Counted from the stretch's first letter, positions 50,635 to 60,135 are shown. The stretch: 64,000 bases of DNA from an uncultured Porphyromonadaceae bacterium (GCA_900545955.1 URAU01000014.1:1-64000), one strand, 5' to 3'. A program made the numbers and translations. Notes: generated from the sequence alone by a model not told the origin.

Positions 50635-51513
50635 ATGATGAAGACCAATAGCTCGTTGTTGCTGCTTTTATCGGCTTTGACTTTAAATTTCAATTGTATG
50701 GCCAACGATTCAAAGGGCGCCACTGGCGCCGACGAAATTACCCGTCCACAGCGGGCAGCAGTGAAAGTGGTGCAGACGGCCGGGCGCACGGCTCTGGGCG
50801 ATTTTGCTCCTGAGTTCGCCCATCTTAACGACGATATTCTTTTCGGTGAGGTCTGGAGCCGTAACGACCTTCTTTCACTTCGCGACCGCAGTATGATTAC
50901 TATGACTGCGCTCATTGCCCAGGGAATCACCGACAGCTCGCTGCTGCATCATCTGCAGAATGCCAAGGCAAACGGCATATCCCGCACAGAGGCAGCTGAG
51001 ATAATTACCCACGTGGCTTTCTACGCCGGATGGCCCAAGGCCTGGGCGGCTTTCCGTCTGGCCAAAGACGTATGGGCCGACGACATCAAGGGCGACGATG
51101 CCAAGGCCGAGTTCGCCCGAAGCATGATTTTCCCTATAGGCGAGCCCAATACGGCTTACGCCAAGTATTTCACCGGCAACAGCTATCTGGCGCAGGTATC
51201 GACCGAGCAGATACCCTTTGCCAACGTGACTTTTGAGCCGGGATGTCGCAACAACTGGCATATCCACAAGGCCTCGGAAGGAGGTGGACAGATGCTCGTG
51301 GGTGTTGCCGGCCGCGGATGGTATCAGGAAGAGGGTAAACCCGCTGTGGAGATTCTGCCCGGCACTGTTATCCACATTCCCGCCAACGTGAAGCACTGGC
51401 ATGGTGCAGCTGCTGATAGTTGGTTTGCTCATCTCGCTTTTTCGGTTCCCGGAGAGGACGCTACGACTGAGTGGCTTGAGCCTGTTAGCGACGAAGAATA
51501 CAAAAAGCTTTGA
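50635..51513 (+). CDS. Exported carboxymuconolactone decarboxylase-like / cupin fusion
   Basis: The 292-aa protein starts MMKTNSSLLLLLSALTL, a signal-peptide-like segment, then a CMD domain (about 45-155: RDRSMITMTALIAQG and ITHVAFYAGWPKAWAA) and a cupin domain (about 175-275: FEPGCRNNWHIHKA with metal histidines, GTVIHIPANVKHWHGAA). The CMD part lacks the redox CxxC of AhpD. Many CMD-cupin proteins are of unknown function. Single gene, ending in decamer array 11. Export is inferred from the hydrophobic start; a Cys at about 21 is not in a standard lipobox. Confidence 0.85.
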   Translation: MMKTNSSLLLLLSALTLNFNCMANDSKGATGADEITRPQRAAVKVVQTAGRTALGDFAPEFAHLNDDILFGEVWSRNDLLSLRDRSMITMTALIAQGITDSSLLHHLQNAKANGISRTEAAEIITHVAFYAGWPKAWAAFRLAKDVWADDIKGDDAKAEFARSMIFPIGEPNTAYAKYFTGNSYLAQVSTEQIPFANVTFEPGCRNNWHIHKASEGGGQMLVGVAGRGWYQEEGKPAVEILPGTVIHIPANVKHWHGAAADSWFAHLAFSVPGEDATTEWLEPVSDEEYKKL

Positions 51514-51590
51514 TTGAACGATTGATCGGAGATTATCCCGATTAATCAGGAGTTATCGGGATTAATCAGGATTTATCCCGAAATAAACAA
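51511..51590. repeat. Decamer array 11 between the CMD-cupin stop and the terminator
   Basis: Eight 10-nt units (attgatcgga, gattatcccg, attaatcagg, agttatcggg, attaatcagg, atttatcccg, aaataaacaa); five in a row carry ATC at the same position. Confidence 0.9.
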
Positions 51591-51625
51591 GGCGGCGCTT
51601 CGCATCGAGCGAGGCGCCGCCTTGG
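51589..51625. terminator. Terminator between the CMD-cupin gene and the type IX cargo gene
   Basis: aaggcggcgc / gcgccgcctt with a 15-nt loop. On the minus strand it is followed by TTGTTTATTT, so it mainly serves the minus-strand gene. Confidence 0.8.
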
Positions 51626-51641
51626 CTATTGATTGTTGGGG

Positions 51642-54600
51642 TTATTTCAGTACTATCTTCGAGGCGACGGTTGTTCCGTCGGCGAGTGTTGCTGTGGCGA
51701 TGTAGATGCCGGGTGCAAGGTGGGCGATGCCCATGGCGTTGCCTTCCACGGAACCGCATAGGGCGCCGTTGGCGCTGTGGAGCGCGATCGCTACGGTCGA
51801 GGCGGAGGTAGTTGAGAGCGTGCCGTCGGCTACGATGAAGCGCACTGCGCCGTTGCCGTCGAGGCTGATGGCGCCTACGCCGAGGCTCTTGTCGGGTGTG
51901 CCGTGGAGCTCGATATAGCTCTTGGGAGCACCTTCGGAGGTGAGTTCAACGAAGCCGGTGTGCATTTCTTCGGCAGCGCTGGCAAATGTTACCGTGAATT
52001 TACCGCCTTCCTTGGGGAGCTCGGTTTCGGAGAGGGTGTAGGCCGATGCGTGGGAGCCCACCATCTTGAGCCCGATGGGACCTGTGAGGTTGAGGCCTGT
52101 GACCTCGAATTCACGGGCATAGGTGGCGCCGGGTGCTACGGCGAATTCGTGGAGCTTCTCAACGGGACGGATGAATGGAATATCCTGTCGGCCCCAGGTT
52201 ACGTCGTCGACATACCAGATTACGGAGGAGTTTTTGCCGCGTAAGCTCTGGTAATTGAAGGCGAACCACATCACGTCGGGCAGATCAAGCCCGTCGAGGT
52301 CGACGATGTATTCGTTCCAGGTGCGGTCGGCGTCGGAGCCGGTGGGTATTTCGATGCCAAATGAGCCGGCGAGCACTTCCTGACCGTCGCGCTCGAGGAA
52401 CCACACGTTGAGCGGGTCGATGGGAGTCTCGTCGCTTAGGTTCTGACCCATAGCGCGGAAGGTGAGGAACTTGGCCGTGGTGTTCTTATAGTCTACGGCA
52501 GGCGAGATGAGTGTCATCACCGCGGGAGTGTCGTCGGTGGCGAAGAAATCGTAGGCTGTAACCTTGGCGGCGCGATTCACTGCGTCGACGCCGTCGGTGG
52601 ATGTGGAACCGTCGGCCTTAAAGGCCATGCCCCACCATGCGCGGGTGCCTTCGTTGGCAACGTTGAGCCAGCCTTCGGCCTGGAAGGGTTTGTTGGGTAC
52701 GGCTGTCTCCATGTCTTCCACAAAGTAGGTAACCGGGTTAAGGTCGCTCAGGTCGTCGAGCGAGTCGCCTTCAGGATCGGTTGGCTGTGTGCCCTGTCCG
52801 GTTGCCACGCCCTTGAGGGGGATTATGACGGTATTGCCGCCGGGGGCGGAGAGCTGGAGCTCGTCGGTGAACGTTCCTGCAGCCTTGGGCGAGAAGGTGA
52901 TTGTAAGGTTGGTGGAAGCGTTCTTAAGCAGCGACGTGGAGTTGAGCAGGAAAGCGCCGGAGCCTTTGGTGAGGCGGGCGTTCCCGTAGTCGGCCATGTT
53001 GGCGGTAGTTACTGCGAGCGTCTGACTTACGGGCTTGCCGACCTCGGCTGTGAATTCGGTGATTGTCGAGGCGTCGGCGCTCACCAGCGGAGGATTGGCC
53101 GGGTCGATTGCTACAGCTGAGAGGGCGAAGCTCTGGCTGAGCTCAGTGGGAGTGGCGTCGAAGAGCAGATTGGCGGTGTGCTTGCCTACGGCCGTCGGTG
53201 TGTAGGTTACGTTGACGGTGTAAGTGGCGGTTCCGGCGGGAATCTCCTCGGTGTCGATGGCAAACATTGCCCGGTTGGCGCCCGAGAGGTATATCTGGGC
53301 TGCACGCTCAAGGTTACTTGCGTCTACGGTAAGGCGTGCGAAGGGGTAGGTGGTGCCTATTTCAGCGTAAGCCTCGGAGTAGAGCTTCTCTACAGTGATG
53401 TCGAGCGCGGGAGCTGCGGGATCGGGCATCTCGACATCGGATGCCGAGCGCGGACGCAGGGTAACGGCTTTGGGCGAGAAACTGATGCCGGCTACCGATG
53501 TGGCCTTCTGAGGTACTGTCATGCCGATGAGGTCGGAGCCGGGGAATGGCATAACATTCACTGTGGTTTCACTGGATTTCCCCTGAACGGTCTTGGCGGC
53601 GAACGTCTGGCCGTCGGCCACATTGGCGAATTCAACCTCGCTGTCGAGTTTAACCAGGCGGAAAATGTAGGTCTCCGGATCGCGGGCCAGTTCGGCAGCG
53701 CTGATTTCGAGTGGCTCTTTGGCGGTGCCCTCGGTTACAGTCATCGAAGAGAACATCGGCACGAATACGTTGGCCGAAGTCGTTTCGTCCTGGATTACGA
53801 GGCCGTGGAGGCCTTTAACTTTGTCGTTGAGTTTCAGGTCGTAAGAAGTTTCAAACAACCCGAAGTCGAAACAGATGCCACCGCTCATATCCTGAGCGTA
53901 TACGCGGTTGGTGCTTGCATCGATATGGGTGACAGTCGCTCCGATGCCGTCGTAGTAGAATGCTTCGGCGCCGTCACCAGCCTGATTCTGTACGGCAAGT
54001 GAGTTCTGGAGCGTCTTGACGGCAACCACAGTGCCGGAAAGCGGAATAGTCACGTCGGCTGCGCCGTCGGCTTTGAGCGTGAGTGTTGCAGCCTTTTCGC
54101 CGGCAGTTTTGGCAGTAAGCTTCACTGTGACGATGGCGCCGTCCTCGCTCATGGCCTCATCGGCTGAAATAGTCGTGGGTGTTACGGTGAAGTCAGTCGA
54201 ACTGACCGAAGCCGATACGGCACCGGTCAGCTTCTCACCCTTGACGGTGACAATCAGTTCGGCCGGGAGGAACTGATAGGTGGGATCGAAAGCGAGTTCA
54301 GTCTTGTCGGTCGTGATGGCGGCGTCGGTTGGCTGCGGGTCCGGGTTTACGGGTTCATCCTGATCACCGAAAAGCTCAGCCCAGGTGGTGGCCACGCGGA
54401 TGGCGTCGTACTGAACCTTGGCACCGTTTTTGCCGCCGTTGCCGCCCTGGCGGAATTCAATACCGATCAGGCCGTTGGTGGCCGATGCATCGGCTGCAGA
54501 ACTGATTGTGGCATCAGCATTCTGTGGCTCGGCCTTCATGTCGGGGTTTAGCCAAAGCGAGCAGATGTCGTTTGTCGTTCCGTCTACAAATTCATATTTC

Positions 54601-55151
54601 AGGACTACCAAATAGGTTTTGCCGGTTTCAAGAGTTGCGTCGGCATATGTGCCGGTACTTCCGTTTTTGCTTACGCCGATTTGATAGTGGGTCGCATCGG
54701 TGGCTTTAGTAAAGATACGGCATTTTTCATCACCGCTCTTTCCTGCCAGACCGGCGTTAGTCTTGCTTAGACCAACGAAAGCAAATGAGTAGGAATCGTC
54801 TCCGGGTGTAGTAACATTAATCAGAAGGGAGGCATATACCGTTCCGGAGTTGATGCGGTCGTCGTTGTAGTTACCCCAGGGAAGGTATGCGCATTCGCTC
54901 GAAGACGAACCGGGGATGAGGTTGGCAACCAGCCCGGTTGCTTCTTGATACCCTTCGTAAGCGAGTGGGGATGCGGTAAGCTGAATGGGATCGCCGGTAC
55001 GAGTCATGTACTGTAGCCATCCGCCGTTGCCGAGGAGGTTGCCGGCGGGATAGTCGAAGTTTTCGGTAAGCAGAAGCTTGGCCGATGCGGGCGGTGCCGC
55101 GGCGGCGAGCAGGAGAAGGCCTGCGGCCGCAACTTGGTAGATTTTCTTCAT
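51642..55151 (-). CDS. Large secreted multidomain protein with type IX-like C-terminal domain
   Basis: The 1169-aa protein starts with a signal peptide (MKKIYQVAAAGLLLLAAAA, cut near ASA). Residues about 25-290 resemble a concanavalin-like jelly roll (LTENFDYPAGNLLGNGGW). Several immunoglobulin-like repeats follow, including choice-of-anchor segments (AFDPTYQFLPAELIVTVKGE, TVEKLYSEAYAEIG), an OB-like middle, and a second jelly roll near 860-1010 (YFVEDMETAVPNKPFQAEGW). The last about 70 residues (AIALHSANG..LAPGIYIATATLADGTTVASK) look like a type A sorting domain of the type IX system. Likely cell-surface or released; binding function unknown. Confidence 0.85.
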   Translation of the reverse strand: MKKIYQVAAAGLLLLAAAAPPASAKLLLTENFDYPAGNLLGNGGWLQYMTRTGDPIQLTASPLAYEGYQEATGLVANLIPGSSSSECAYLPWGNYNDDRINSGTVYASLLINVTTPGDDSYSFAFVGLSKTNAGLAGKSGDEKCRIFTKATDATHYQIGVSKNGSTGTYADATLETGKTYLVVLKYEFVDGTTNDICSLWLNPDMKAEPQNADATISSAADASATNGLIGIEFRQGGNGGKNGAKVQYDAIRVATTWAELFGDQDEPVNPDPQPTDAAITTDKTELAFDPTYQFLPAELIVTVKGEKLTGAVSASVSSTDFTVTPTTISADEAMSEDGAIVTVKLTAKTAGEKAATLTLKADGAADVTIPLSGTVVAVKTLQNSLAVQNQAGDGAEAFYYDGIGATVTHIDASTNRVYAQDMSGGICFDFGLFETSYDLKLNDKVKGLHGLVIQDETTSANVFVPMFSSMTVTEGTAKEPLEISAAELARDPETYIFRLVKLDSEVEFANVADGQTFAAKTVQGKSSETTVNVMPFPGSDLIGMTVPQKATSVAGISFSPKAVTLRPRSASDVEMPDPAAPALDITVEKLYSEAYAEIGTTYPFARLTVDASNLERAAQIYLSGANRAMFAIDTEEIPAGTATYTVNVTYTPTAVGKHTANLLFDATPTELSQSFALSAVAIDPANPPLVSADASTITEFTAEVGKPVSQTLAVTTANMADYGNARLTKGSGAFLLNSTSLLKNASTNLTITFSPKAAGTFTDELQLSAPGGNTVIIPLKGVATGQGTQPTDPEGDSLDDLSDLNPVTYFVEDMETAVPNKPFQAEGWLNVANEGTRAWWGMAFKADGSTSTDGVDAVNRAAKVTAYDFFATDDTPAVMTLISPAVDYKNTTAKFLTFRAMGQNLSDETPIDPLNVWFLERDGQEVLAGSFGIEIPTGSDADRTWNEYIVDLDGLDLPDVMWFAFNYQSLRGKNSSVIWYVDDVTWGRQDIPFIRPVEKLHEFAVAPGATYAREFEVTGLNLTGPIGLKMVGSHASAYTLSETELPKEGGKFTVTFASAAEEMHTGFVELTSEGAPKSYIELHGTPDKSLGVGAISLDGNGAVRFIVADGTLSTTSASTVAIALHSANGALCGSVEGNAMGIAHLAPGIYIATATLADGTTVASKIVLK

Positions 55152-55312
55152 ACTTGGAAGTTGAATTATGTGATAATGTGTGAAGTGGCGGTTAATTGGC
55201 TGCCTGATTCGCTGATTGATTTGCTGTGCGCTTATCGACAAAATGACGGGCCGTCCGCGATTTGGGCACCCTTTTTGACGATTGATTGACGAATTCAGTT
55301 GCAAATAGTCTG

Positions 55313-55344
55313 CAAATATAGCAAATAAATGTCATAGCCGCAAA
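55313..55344 (-). promoter_or_regulatory. Promoter of the type IX cargo gene (TTTG-N20-TATATTTG)
   Basis: Minus strand TTTG (55344-55341) and TATATTTG (55320-55313), spacer 20. Leader about 155 nt, without a recognised element. Confidence 0.8.
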
Positions 55345-55370
55345 CGCATGCTCATAGTCGGTTGGCTGGC

Positions 55371-55396
55371 TCAGGAGTTATCCCGATTATTGCCGG
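55371..55396. repeat. Decamer remnant 12
   Basis: Two to three units (caggagttat, cccgattatt, gccggttg) of the 10-nt repeat upstream of the crp-like gene. Confidence 0.4.
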
Positions 55397-55498
55397 TTGA
55401 GAGTGGAGAGGGACCGATTTAATGCGACATATAGCGACGAAACCGAGTTGAAATCTAAAAAAATGCGAAAAAATATGGATTTGCAATGAAAAATTTAA

Positions 55499-55506
55499 TA
55501 CCTTTG
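55499..55506 (+). promoter_or_regulatory. Promoter -7 element of the Crp/Fnr-like gene
   Basis: TACCTTTG. TTTG at 55480-55483 is only 15 nt away, shorter than usual. Confidence 0.5.
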
Positions 55507-55556
55507 TGTTGTAAAACATAATCTTGCAGTTATGTTGCTCAACCGAAAGCATTATC

Positions 55557-56255
55557 ATGATTAAGGAAACTCTGGAAAAGGTTCTAAGCAAAGACATGTC
55601 GGAAATCTGGACCGTGCTCGACAGCGACGAGAAGCGCCGGATTATCGATGCCTTTGTGATTCATAATTTCAAGAAAAACCAGATGATCTATGCCGAAGGG
55701 GAGGAGCCGGAATATCTCTGGTGTCTTCTTCAGGGTAAGGTCAAGAAATATAAGGACGGCGTAGGGGGCCGCGTGCAGATTCTGCGCCTTATCCGCTCGG
55801 TGGAATATTTCGGTTACCGCGCTTATTTTGCCGAGGAACGCTATAATTCGTCGGCTGCTGCTTTCGAGCCGTCGGTAGTCGGAACGCTTCCGATGACGCT
55901 TGTGGTCGACATGATCAACCGGAATTCGCGCCTGGCGTGGTTTTTCATCCATGAGCTCAGCCGTAATCTCGGAGGCTCCGATACTAAGATTGTGAATCTT
56001 ACGCAAAAGCACATACGCGGACGCCTTGCCGAGGCGCTTATAGTGCTCCGCGACCATTACGGCTTTGAGGACGACAACCAGACGCTTCGCATCTACATGG
56101 CCCGCGAGGATCTCGCCAACCTTTCGAACATGACTACCTCCAACGCCATCCGCACCCTTTCTGGTTTCGTATCCGAAAAACTTATCACCGTTGACGGTCG
56201 TAAGATTTGTATTCTCAACGAGCCTATGCTCCGCAAAATCTCCAAATTCGGCTGA
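55557..56255 (+). CDS. Crp/Fnr family transcriptional regulator
   Basis: The 232-aa protein has an N-terminal cyclic-nucleotide-binding-like barrel (FKKNQMIYAEGEEPEYLWCLLQGKVKKYK, key residues EGEEP..G) and a C-terminal winged helix (MAREDLANLSNMTTSNAIRTLSGFVSEKLI). The barrel lacks the arginine-containing cAMP pocket of Crp and there is no N-terminal cysteine cluster of Fnr, so the signal is unknown. The ATG at 55557 is used; a TTG 11 codons upstream has no support. Confidence 0.9.
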   Translation: MIKETLEKVLSKDMSEIWTVLDSDEKRRIIDAFVIHNFKKNQMIYAEGEEPEYLWCLLQGKVKKYKDGVGGRVQILRLIRSVEYFGYRAYFAEERYNSSAAAFEPSVVGTLPMTLVVDMINRNSRLAWFFIHELSRNLGGSDTKIVNLTQKHIRGRLAEALIVLRDHYGFEDDNQTLRIYMAREDLANLSNMTTSNAIRTLSGFVSEKLITVDGRKICILNEPMLRKISKFG

Positions 56256-56273
56256 CAATCTAAGACGATATTG

Positions 56274-56314
56274 AAGGGCGACTTCCCCAATCGCGAGGAA
56301 GCCGCCCTTTCTTC
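56274..56314 (+). terminator. Terminator of the Crp/Fnr-like gene
   Basis: agggcgacttcc / ggaagccgccct with a 10-nt loop, then ttcttc. Confidence 0.8.
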
Positions 56315-56365
56315 ATCCATTTGGCTTTACGCTGAATCCTGAGGCACCCGGGCGGGTGCCTGCGG

Positions 56366-57667
56366 TCAGATGGCGTTGGACTGGTAGAACAAAAGGATTC
56401 GATGGCGCAGGAGGTATTCGTAGTGGGCCTGGATGGAGTTGACCTCCGTGCGGAAGAGATTGTTTTTGGCAATCTCGAATTCGGCGGGAGTGGCGCGGCC
56501 GAGATTGTATTTCTCCTGCGTTGCGGCAAACGACTGACGTGTCTTTTCAAGTGTCTCGAGCGACGTAAAATATTTGTCGCGGGCGCCGCGGGCCTGGTAG
56601 TAGGCCAGCTGAATGGTGCGGAACAGTTCGGTCTGCGTCTGGTCGAGCTGGAGCTCCGCCTGAAGTTTCTGAATACGCGCGCGGCGCACGGAGTTGCGTG
56701 TCGAGAAGGCGTCGAAAATGGGTATCTGCAGCGAGAAGCCTACGTAGGTAGAGTAGTTATGGCGCATCTGCTCGCCGAAGGTCTCGCTCTGCATGCCGCT
56801 CACGGTATAGTAGCTTGATCCTACGTTGGCGCCGAAACTGAGCGTCGGGAGATAGCCCGACTTTGCCAGCGAGATGTTGCGCTCGGCCACTTTGATGCCC
56901 TGGCGCGATGCGAGGATGGAGTTGTTGTGAAGCAGGGCGGCGTTGAATACGGCATCGGCCGTAGGCACTATCGGTTCGCCTTCTTCAAGCGGAAGAACGT
57001 CGAACCCTTCGGCCGAGGGGAGCTGGAGGAGATTGGCAAGCTCAACGATGGCGGTCTGGACGTCGTTTTCGGAAGTTACGACGGTAAGGCGGTCCTGCGC
57101 GGCTTGCGATTCTGCGTCAAAGAGGTCTGCTTCGGGCACTTTCCCGGCCTCCACGAGAGCGCGCTGGCGCTCTACCTCATAGGCTGAGTGGGCGCTTTGC
57201 GAGCGGGCACTGGCGAGGACTTCCTTAGCGTAAAGCACCTGAAGGTACTGGCTCACCACGTTGAGCGTAACGTTGTCTTTTGCGGCCTCGAAGTCGAGCA
57301 GCAGTTTGGCCAGATTGGCTTTTGCCACGCTCAGCTGCCTGACAGCGCTGAGGCCCTGGAAAAGGGGCAGATTCATCGCAGCCCCCCACTGAAAATTGCT
57401 GGTATTGCGGTCGGCGTAGGTGTTGGCGGCGGTGAGGCCGCGGCCGAAACTCCAGCTCTGGCCTGCCGAGGCGCTGACGTTGGGGAGGAAGCGGTCTTTG
57501 GCCTCGGTCTCGCTCAGTTCGCCTGAGAGGACTTCGAGCTGGGCGGAGCGTACCTGCAGGTTGTGGTCGATGGCGTAGGCCACACATTGGTCGAGACCCC
57601 ACGTCTCGGCCGAGGCGCCCAGGGCGCCGCATACCATGGCGACTGCTGATATGAGGATGGTTTTCAT
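56366..57667 (-). CDS. TolC family outer membrane efflux protein
   Basis: The 433-aa protein has a signal peptide (MKTILISAVAMVCGALGASA by position 1-20) and two OEP repeats of about 190 residues: LDQCVAYAIDHNLQVRSAQ at the start and long helical stretches ending RATPAEFEIAKNNLF. It forms the outer-membrane channel of the exporter encoded by the four genes before it. The ATG at 57667 is used; an upstream ATG at 57703 adds 12 residues that disrupt the signal. Last gene of the operon, 40 bp after the adaptor. Confidence 0.92.
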   Translation of the reverse strand: MKTILISAVAMVCGALGASAETWGLDQCVAYAIDHNLQVRSAQLEVLSGELSETEAKDRFLPNVSASAGQSWSFGRGLTAANTYADRNTSNFQWGAAMNLPLFQGLSAVRQLSVAKANLAKLLLDFEAAKDNVTLNVVSQYLQVLYAKEVLASARSQSAHSAYEVERQRALVEAGKVPEADLFDAESQAAQDRLTVVTSENDVQTAIVELANLLQLPSAEGFDVLPLEEGEPIVPTADAVFNAALLHNNSILASRQGIKVAERNISLAKSGYLPTLSFGANVGSSYYTVSGMQSETFGEQMRHNYSTYVGFSLQIPIFDAFSTRNSVRRARIQKLQAELQLDQTQTELFRTIQLAYYQARGARDKYFTSLETLEKTRQSFAATQEKYNLGRATPAEFEIAKNNLFRTEVNSIQAHYEYLLRHRILLFYQSNAI

Positions 57668-57707
57668 CTTGTTTTCTAAGCTGATTATATTTTTAGCAAT
57701 CACTTAA

Positions 57708-58808
57708 TCACTTCTTTGCTTCGGAGCCACGCAGGCGCGTTTCCGGTTTGAATTCGGGCGAGAGGAGCTGCACGTTGATACCGTCGGACACGCCGGTCTT
57801 GATGGCCGTGCGCTCGAATTGCTGGGTGGGCTGTTCGGACTTGAGCACGTAGACGAAAGCACTGTCGGCAACGTATTCCACTACGCTCTCGGGGAGTGCC
57901 ATAACAGAGTCGACGCGCTCCAGAATCACGGTGGCGTTGGCGCTGTAGCCGGCACGGAGTTTGGCGGAATCGGCTCCGCGCAGTGCGGCTTTCACCTCGA
58001 AGGTGTTTGTGCCGTTTTCATCGGTTGCCATCGGAGCGATTTTCTCGATTACTGCTTCATAATCTGAACCGCTTACCGCGCCTACGGAGATACGCACGTT
58101 CATCCCCTCGCTTAGCAGGTCGACTTCAGTTTCGTCGACTTTTCCTTTGAAAAGCAGGTCGGTCATATCGGCCACTTTGGCTACTGTAGTACCGTCGTTG
58201 AATGTATTGGCCTGAATTACTGAACTTCCGACCTTCACAGGGACTTCGAGTACGACGCCGGTTACGGTGGAACGCACCAGCGTATTGGAGCTCTGGGCGT
58301 TGGCTGCCGATACGCCGTCGCGAACGATTGTCAGCTGGTCCTCGGCCTGGGCGAGTTCGGCTTTGGCGCGCTCGTAGGCGGCCAGATCGCTTTCGTATTT
58401 CTCGCGGCTCTCATATTTTTTGTCGTAGAGCGAACGGGTGCGTTCGTAGGTCTGTCGGGCTTCGTCGAGCGAGATTCGGGCCACCTCGACGCGGTTGCGT
58501 GCTGAGGATAGCTGCGTTTCTTCAGGCACAATCTTGATTTTGGCGATAATATCGCCCGCGGCCACATGGTCGCCGGCCTCGACAAGCACCTCAGAGATGA
58601 TGCCTGAAATCTGGGGCTTGATTTCAATTTCGTCGCGCGGCTCGATTTTGCCGGTGAGCACCGATGTGCGTTCTATGGTCTCGGTTGTGGGACTTACCAG
58701 GTCGTAGACCGTCTCCTTGGGCTTGGAGTTGAGGTAGAGGTAGACGAAGGTGCCTACGAAAACGGCTGCCACAAGCACCCACAGGAGGATTTTGAATAGC
58801 TTTTTCAT
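57708..58808 (-). CDS. Periplasmic adaptor (MacA/HlyD family)
   Basis: The 366-aa protein has an N-terminal membrane anchor (LLWVLVAAVFVGTFVYLYL), a lipoyl half (VEAGDHVAAGDIIAKI), a coiled-coil hairpin (about 95-170) and a beta-barrel domain (VLEVPVKVGSSVIQ). It connects the MacB-like permeases to the TolC-like channel. The order permease-permease-adaptor-TolC on one strand with small gaps supports one tripartite exporter. Confidence 0.93.
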   Translation of the reverse strand: MKKLFKILLWVLVAAVFVGTFVYLYLNSKPKETVYDLVSPTTETIERTSVLTGKIEPRDEIEIKPQISGIISEVLVEAGDHVAAGDIIAKIKIVPEETQLSSARNRVEVARISLDEARQTYERTRSLYDKKYESREKYESDLAAYERAKAELAQAEDQLTIVRDGVSAANAQSSNTLVRSTVTGVVLEVPVKVGSSVIQANTFNDGTTVAKVADMTDLLFKGKVDETEVDLLSEGMNVRISVGAVSGSDYEAVIEKIAPMATDENGTNTFEVKAALRGADSAKLRAGYSANATVILERVDSVMALPESVVEYVADSAFVYVLKSEQPTQQFERTAIKTGVSDGINVQLLSPEFKPETRLRGSEAKK

Positions 58809-58848
58809 TGCAGTTGAAAGTTGGGCTGTATGGTTGTTATTTTTCTGT

Positions 58849-60105
58849 TTATTTGTCGTTGAGAGCCTCGATCGGCTTGATGCGCATGGCCTTGGTGGCG
58901 GGAATCAGTCCGGCCAGCGTTCCGAGTGTGGCGAAGGTTATCATTATTACCGCAGCCTGCCCCAGAGTCATCTGGAATCCGGCGTCGGCAGCCTCGGGAG
59001 TGGCGGTGAGAGTCTGTGCCACCCAGAGGCCGAGCGTAGCGAAGCATATCCCGGCCAGACCGGCCACGGCCGTGAGCATCATTCCTTCGGAGAGTATCTG
59101 CATCACTATGTCGAGAGGTTTGGCACCTATGGCGCGGCGTATGCCTATCTCCTGGGTGCGTTCCTTGACGATAACCCACATTATGTTGCCGATGCCGATT
59201 ACGCCCGCCAGGAGCGTGCTGACGCCTATGAATAGAGCAAGCAGCGAGAGTCCGTGGAAAAGGTTGTCGACCATTTCGAACTGTTCGGAGATATCCATTA
59301 CGCGCATGGCAGCCTCGTCGGTGGGGGATATATAGTGGCGCGTGTAGATCATATGGCGCATGCGCGGAATAAGAGGAGCGATTTTCACTCCGTCCTCGGC
59401 CACGAGCATCAGTGCATCGATGGTGTCGCCGCGTTTGAAGGCCCGGCGGAAGGTGGATGCGGGGATACATACCGACTCGTCGAGGCGGTTGCCTCCCATG
59501 GTTATTTCGTTGGTCTGGCCCACAATACCTACTATGGTATAGCTGATGCCGTTTACCTGGATGTGCTCTCCCAGCGGCGAGGGATTGCCGGGATAGAGCT
59601 CATTGGCAACCTTGCGCCCAACGGCGGCCACTTTGCGGCCTTTGGCCACATCGGCCTCATTGATGAATCGACCGGAATATACAGCCGGCAGCATCACCTC
59701 GGCGTAGTCGGGCTCCACACCGTAGACCGATCCGGAGAGCGAGAACCGCCCGTTGCGGAAACTCACGCCCCAGTGGGAGTAGTTGGGTGTTATCACTTTT
59801 ATTCCCTGCAGCCCCTGGCGCATGCGCTCAAGGTCTGTGACGTCGAGATCCCAGGCGCGGCGCTTGGCATGCCCGTGGTAAGGCTCGGTGGTACGCTCGG
59901 TCCACATTATGGCGCTGTTTGTCGCGAAGCCGTCGAAGTTGCGCATCAGCAGCCCCTTGGCCCCTCGGGCACCCCCGAGCAGAAGAGCGAGCATGGCTGT
60001 GCCCCAGAATATACCGAATCCGGTAAGAAATGTGCGCGTCTTATTACGTGCGAGCGTTGCTCCTATCTCCTTCCAGTTGTCGGTGTCGAAAAGCAGTATA
60101 TGCAT
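58849..60105 (-). CDS. MacB-like ABC permease, second copy
   Basis: The 418-aa protein has an N-terminal helix, a large periplasmic MacB_PCD domain (about 45-245) and a C-terminal FtsX domain with three helices and VKERTQEIGIRRAIGAKPLDIVMQIL. It lacks its own ATPase. It is related to but clearly different from the permease encoded just upstream, so the complex may be a heterodimer. Gap to upstream gene 30 bp, to the adaptor 40 bp. Confidence 0.92.
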   Translation of the reverse strand: MHILLFDTDNWKEIGATLARNKTRTFLTGFGIFWGTAMLALLLGGARGAKGLLMRNFDGFATNSAIMWTERTTEPYHGHAKRRAWDLDVTDLERMRQGLQGIKVITPNYSHWGVSFRNGRFSLSGSVYGVEPDYAEVMLPAVYSGRFINEADVAKGRKVAAVGRKVANELYPGNPSPLGEHIQVNGISYTIVGIVGQTNEITMGGNRLDESVCIPASTFRRAFKRGDTIDALMLVAEDGVKIAPLIPRMRHMIYTRHYISPTDEAAMRVMDISEQFEMVDNLFHGLSLLALFIGVSTLLAGVIGIGNIMWVIVKERTQEIGIRRAIGAKPLDIVMQILSEGMMLTAVAGLAGICFATLGLWVAQTLTATPEAADAGFQMTLGQAAVIMITFATLGTLAGLIPATKAMRIKPIEALNDK

Positions 60106-60135
60106 TTTGTTTCGGTCAGAATGATAGCGGTTGGT

